Shown one piece after another: positions 4,994 to 6,320 of a stretch of 6,320 nt of DNA. This DNA comes from an uncultured bacterium (GTDB lineage Bacteria > Patescibacteriota > Minisyncoccia > Phycocordibacterales > PALSA-1337). The notes under the pieces were generated by a model. That model saw nothing but the letters and a program-made list of their open reading frames with translations. It was not told the origin of the DNA and did not search any database. Location: positions 1 through 6,320 of the forward strand of contig CAIKDL010000022.1 in NCBI GenBank assembly GCA_903826185.1, read 5' to 3'. The translations under genes and the position numbers were made by a program. Position 1 is the stretch's first letter; each line of letters begins with the position of its first letter.

Positions 4994-5512
4994 CTATTCT
5001 TCGAGGAGGACTGGCAGGGTTAGACGCAGGTATTGCTCGAAGCCCATCCATTCGTTATGCCACTTGATTTCAGTTTCCTGAATGGTGTGGAAACCCCGCA
5101 GGTATTCCTTGGCGATGGACCTTTCCACACCGAAGGCCAGAAGGACATCCAGAAGCAACTCAAGACCGCTTTCGATGAAGCCTTTGCCTACCAGGAGTTG
5201 GAAGTCGATCCTGAGAAGGGTGTCGGTGGACCATGTGAACGCATTCAAGTATCCACTCAACTTTACGGGGCGTGCATTCAAGAGCTGGGCCATGTCTTCC
5301 TTCCCAAGATACTTGTCACCAAGTTTGAAGTTGATCTGCATGAAGCGCTGGTTATCGACAGATACCAACCTCCAGCAATTGATCATGACACGGTTGTCTT
5401 CTGGGCCCAAGTTTGTGGCGACCCAAGGGCTGTCGATGAACTTTTTACTCTTGTCATCGTAGTCGAGGAACTCCACGATCGTACGAACCCGTCTCTGTAG
5501 TTTTCTACTCAT
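4994..5512 (-). CDS. Hypothetical protein, 172 residues (orphan)
   Basis: I do not recognise the family. The reading frame is supported by an ATG start with a weak AGGCAG about 11 bases upstream, a TAG stop and a textbook terminator just after it. The N-terminus is strongly basic (RKLQRRVR, 3-10). The middle alternates polar and hydrophobic residues in a way that suggests beta strands (RVMINCWRLV 41-50, RFMQINFKLGDKYLG 56-70). An aliphatic stretch, GLELLLDVLLAFG (116-128), is more likely an amphipathic helix than a membrane segment because it holds acidic residues. The tail has several Trp and Glu (KWHNEWMGFEQY) and ends VLLEE. There is no signal peptide and only one Cys (46). GC is about 47-53% in sampled rows. 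It is monocistronic; in layout it resembles the 175-residue gene, but I see no sequence similarity between the two proteins. Confidence 0.68.
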   Translation of the reverse strand: MSRKLQRRVRTIVEFLDYDDKSKKFIDSPWVATNLGPEDNRVMINCWRLVSVDNQRFMQINFKLGDKYLGKEDMAQLLNARPVKLSGYLNAFTWSTDTLLRIDFQLLVGKGFIESGLELLLDVLLAFGVERSIAKEYLRGFHTIQETEIKWHNEWMGFEQYLRLTLPVLLEE

Positions 5513-5531
5513 TGCATTAACTGCCTATTGA

Positions 5532-5570
5532 CCTTGTGCTTGGGGCACGTTATGTGCCTTGCACACCAGG
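5532..5570 (-). promoter_or_regulatory. Compound hairpin in the leader of the 172-residue gene
   Basis: TGTGC (5535-5539) pairs with GCACA (5561-5565), and inside it GGCAC (5544-5548) pairs with GTGCC (5554-5558) around a GTTAT loop, with an asymmetric internal loop between them. CCT (5532-5534) and AGG (5568-5570) may extend the base. It ends 20 bases before the start codon. The minus strand has GATAAT (5588-5583) just upstream, which could be a -10, without a clear -35. A leader regulatory structure is inferred. Confidence 0.45.
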
Positions 5571-5636
5571 CGGTTGTAATATTATCAACTCTTTTGAGGC
5601 AGCCTCCATCTTGAAGCTAATCACACCATCTTTGTT

Positions 5637-6320
5637 TTAGGTACACACATATGGCGGGTTAGTTAATTGATAATTGGCGAGAAATTCATTTGGACTTCTG
5701 CCACCCAACCCGCAGTGCTCTAGATTGTTGTAATAAGTATTCCATTTTTTGATCTTCTTTTGCAAGTCCCCGAAGCTTTTGAAAGTATTTTGTTCGTAGA
5801 ACTTCTGTTGATCTTCACGATGAGACCTTTCAATCGTTCCTTGTTGTTGTGGTTTTCCAGGATCGATCAAGTAGTGGATGATGTCATTTTGCTGACAGAA
5901 AACATCGAGTGCATGAAGAGTTTTAACTGTCATATCGCTTCTCTTGTTCGTGCTCAAGTAGTAGTTAGTGAAAATGCTTCCGTTGTCAGTCTTCACAGCT
6001 AATATCTTGTGAGGAAACAGTGACATGGCCTCTTGAAGAAACTTGATTGAGTGATGGGTTGTCTGTTCATCATACACATGCAGGTGTCTCCATCTAGAGG
6101 CAGTATCAATGGCTGTATATTGAAAATACCGCTTGCCTTCAATACGTCCTGGTACATACTTCACATCAATCTCAATCAACTCTCCAGGCTTTCTCTGAGC
6201 TCTAATATACTTGTAGGTGATTTTTCTAATCCCGCGAGAGCTCCCCGCCTGGTAGGGCGGGGGTGAGAGCAAGGCCGAGCATCCTCGTGTAGAATAGGAG
6301 GATGAAACTCCATAAAGAGG
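5637..6320 (-). CDS. IS481-like transposase with rve (DDE integrase core) domain, N-terminus outside window
   Basis: This is a DDE transposase that cuts and joins the ends of its insertion sequence. Counting from the TTG at 6272, the catalytic residues are Asp36 (IEIDVKYV), Asp96 (VKTDNGSIF) and Glu148 (GTIERSHRED). RYFQYTAIDTASRWRHLHVYDE (about 48-69) and HCGLGGRSPNEFL (186-198) are typical of the IS481/rve group. The second and third acids are 51 residues apart, more than the 35 or so usual for DD35E, because of an insert around 101-128. The frame stays open upstream to the window edge, through a Ser/Pro-rich linker, and the expected N-terminal helix-turn-helix is not in view. TTG 6272 is therefore probably not the true start. 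The stop is TAA after NPPYVCT. Terminal inverted repeats and target duplication could not be located, because the other end lies outside. The catalytic core looks intact. Confidence 0.85.
   Translation of the reverse strand, partial: PLYGVSSSYSTRGCSALLSPPPYQAGSSRGIRKITYKYIRAQRKPGELIEIDVKYVPGRIEGKRYFQYTAIDTASRWRHLHVYDEQTTHHSIKFLQEAMSLFPHKILAVKTDNGSIFTNYYLSTNKRSDMTVKTLHALDVFCQQNDIIHYLIDPGKPQQQGTIERSHREDQQKFYEQNTFKSFGDLQKKIKKWNTYYNNLEHCGLGGRSPNEFLANYQLTNPPYVCT
6236..6304. repeat. Two adjacent hairpins within the transposase N-terminal region
   Basis: CCCCGCC (6243-6249) pairs with GGCGGGG (6256-6262) around TGGTAG. This hairpin is bounded by a direct GAGAGC repeat (6236-6241 and 6265-6270). A second, CATCCTC (6280-6286) with GAGGATG (6298-6304), follows. 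They encode the odd SPPPYQAGSS linker in the open frame. They may be a structural feature of the element or a small REP-like insertion with target duplication. Removing the 29 bases between the repeats would change the reading frame upstream. Confidence 0.45.

Noticed and set aside
5033..5500. Long plus-strand open frame (155 residues) opposite the 172-residue gene
   Set aside because: It starts with TTG and has no terminator on its side. The minus-strand gene has an ATG and a strong terminator placed and oriented for it, so the plus frame is most likely an antisense shadow. This is the least certain strand choice in the window.
6270..6272. TTG as the true start of the transposase
   Set aside because: The frame is open to the window edge and the DNA-binding domain is missing after the TTG. 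The start most likely lies outside the window.
1..6320. CRISPR array, tRNA, rRNA, toxin-antitoxin pair or retron/DGR
   Set aside because: No regularly spaced repeats, no tRNA-like T-loop with acceptor pairing, no rRNA motifs, no reverse transcriptase and no paired small overlapping genes were seen on either strand by eye.

Overview
The window (6320 bases) reads as ordinary bacterial chromosome with one mobile-element gene at its right edge. Moderate GC, small single-gene transcription units, very short gaps, genes lacking Shine-Dalgarno sequences and an IS481-like transposase ending in -VCT suggest a member of the Patescibacteria (Candidate Phyla Radiation, Parcubacteria-like). This is inference from style and protein resemblance, not a database result. 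TGA ends two confident genes (the phosphoesterase and the 175-residue protein), so the code looks standard and not the UGA=Gly code of Gracilibacteria/SR1.

Layout, left to right. The 3' end of a probable upstream gene (1-72, +) is followed by a LivJ-type periplasmic binding protein (101-1153, +) whose start is uncertain. Three bases later, tail to tail, lies a calcineurin-like metallophosphoesterase (1157-1834, -). Upstream of it is a gene for the nucleoid protein HU (1946-2218, -), whose terminator runs directly into an extended -10 promoter for the phosphoesterase. A 326-base divergent intergenic region (2219-2544) holds the HU promoter, one or two promoters pointing right, and an 18-bp-arm hairpin in the leader of an orphan 175-residue gene (2545-3072, +), which has the window's best ribosome binding site and a strong terminator. 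RNase Y (rny, 3221-4750, -) converges on it. Upstream of rny is a 243-base gap with a palindrome, then an orphan 172-residue gene (4994-5512, -) with a strong terminator and its own hairpin leader. Last is a transposase with an rve/DDE domain (5637 to the right edge, -), open through the window end.

How the parts relate. HU (nucleoid) and RNase Y (membrane-anchored mRNA decay) are core housekeeping functions. The binding protein and phosphoesterase are single genes without visible partners. The two orphan proteins are the least explained content: each is monocistronic, has a structured 5' region and is closed by a strong intrinsic terminator. I found no CRISPR array, tRNA, rRNA, toxin-antitoxin pair or recognisable defence operon. 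The best leads for something undescribed are the two orphan cassettes and their leader hairpins. No homology search or folding program was run; structures and spacings were worked out by hand.
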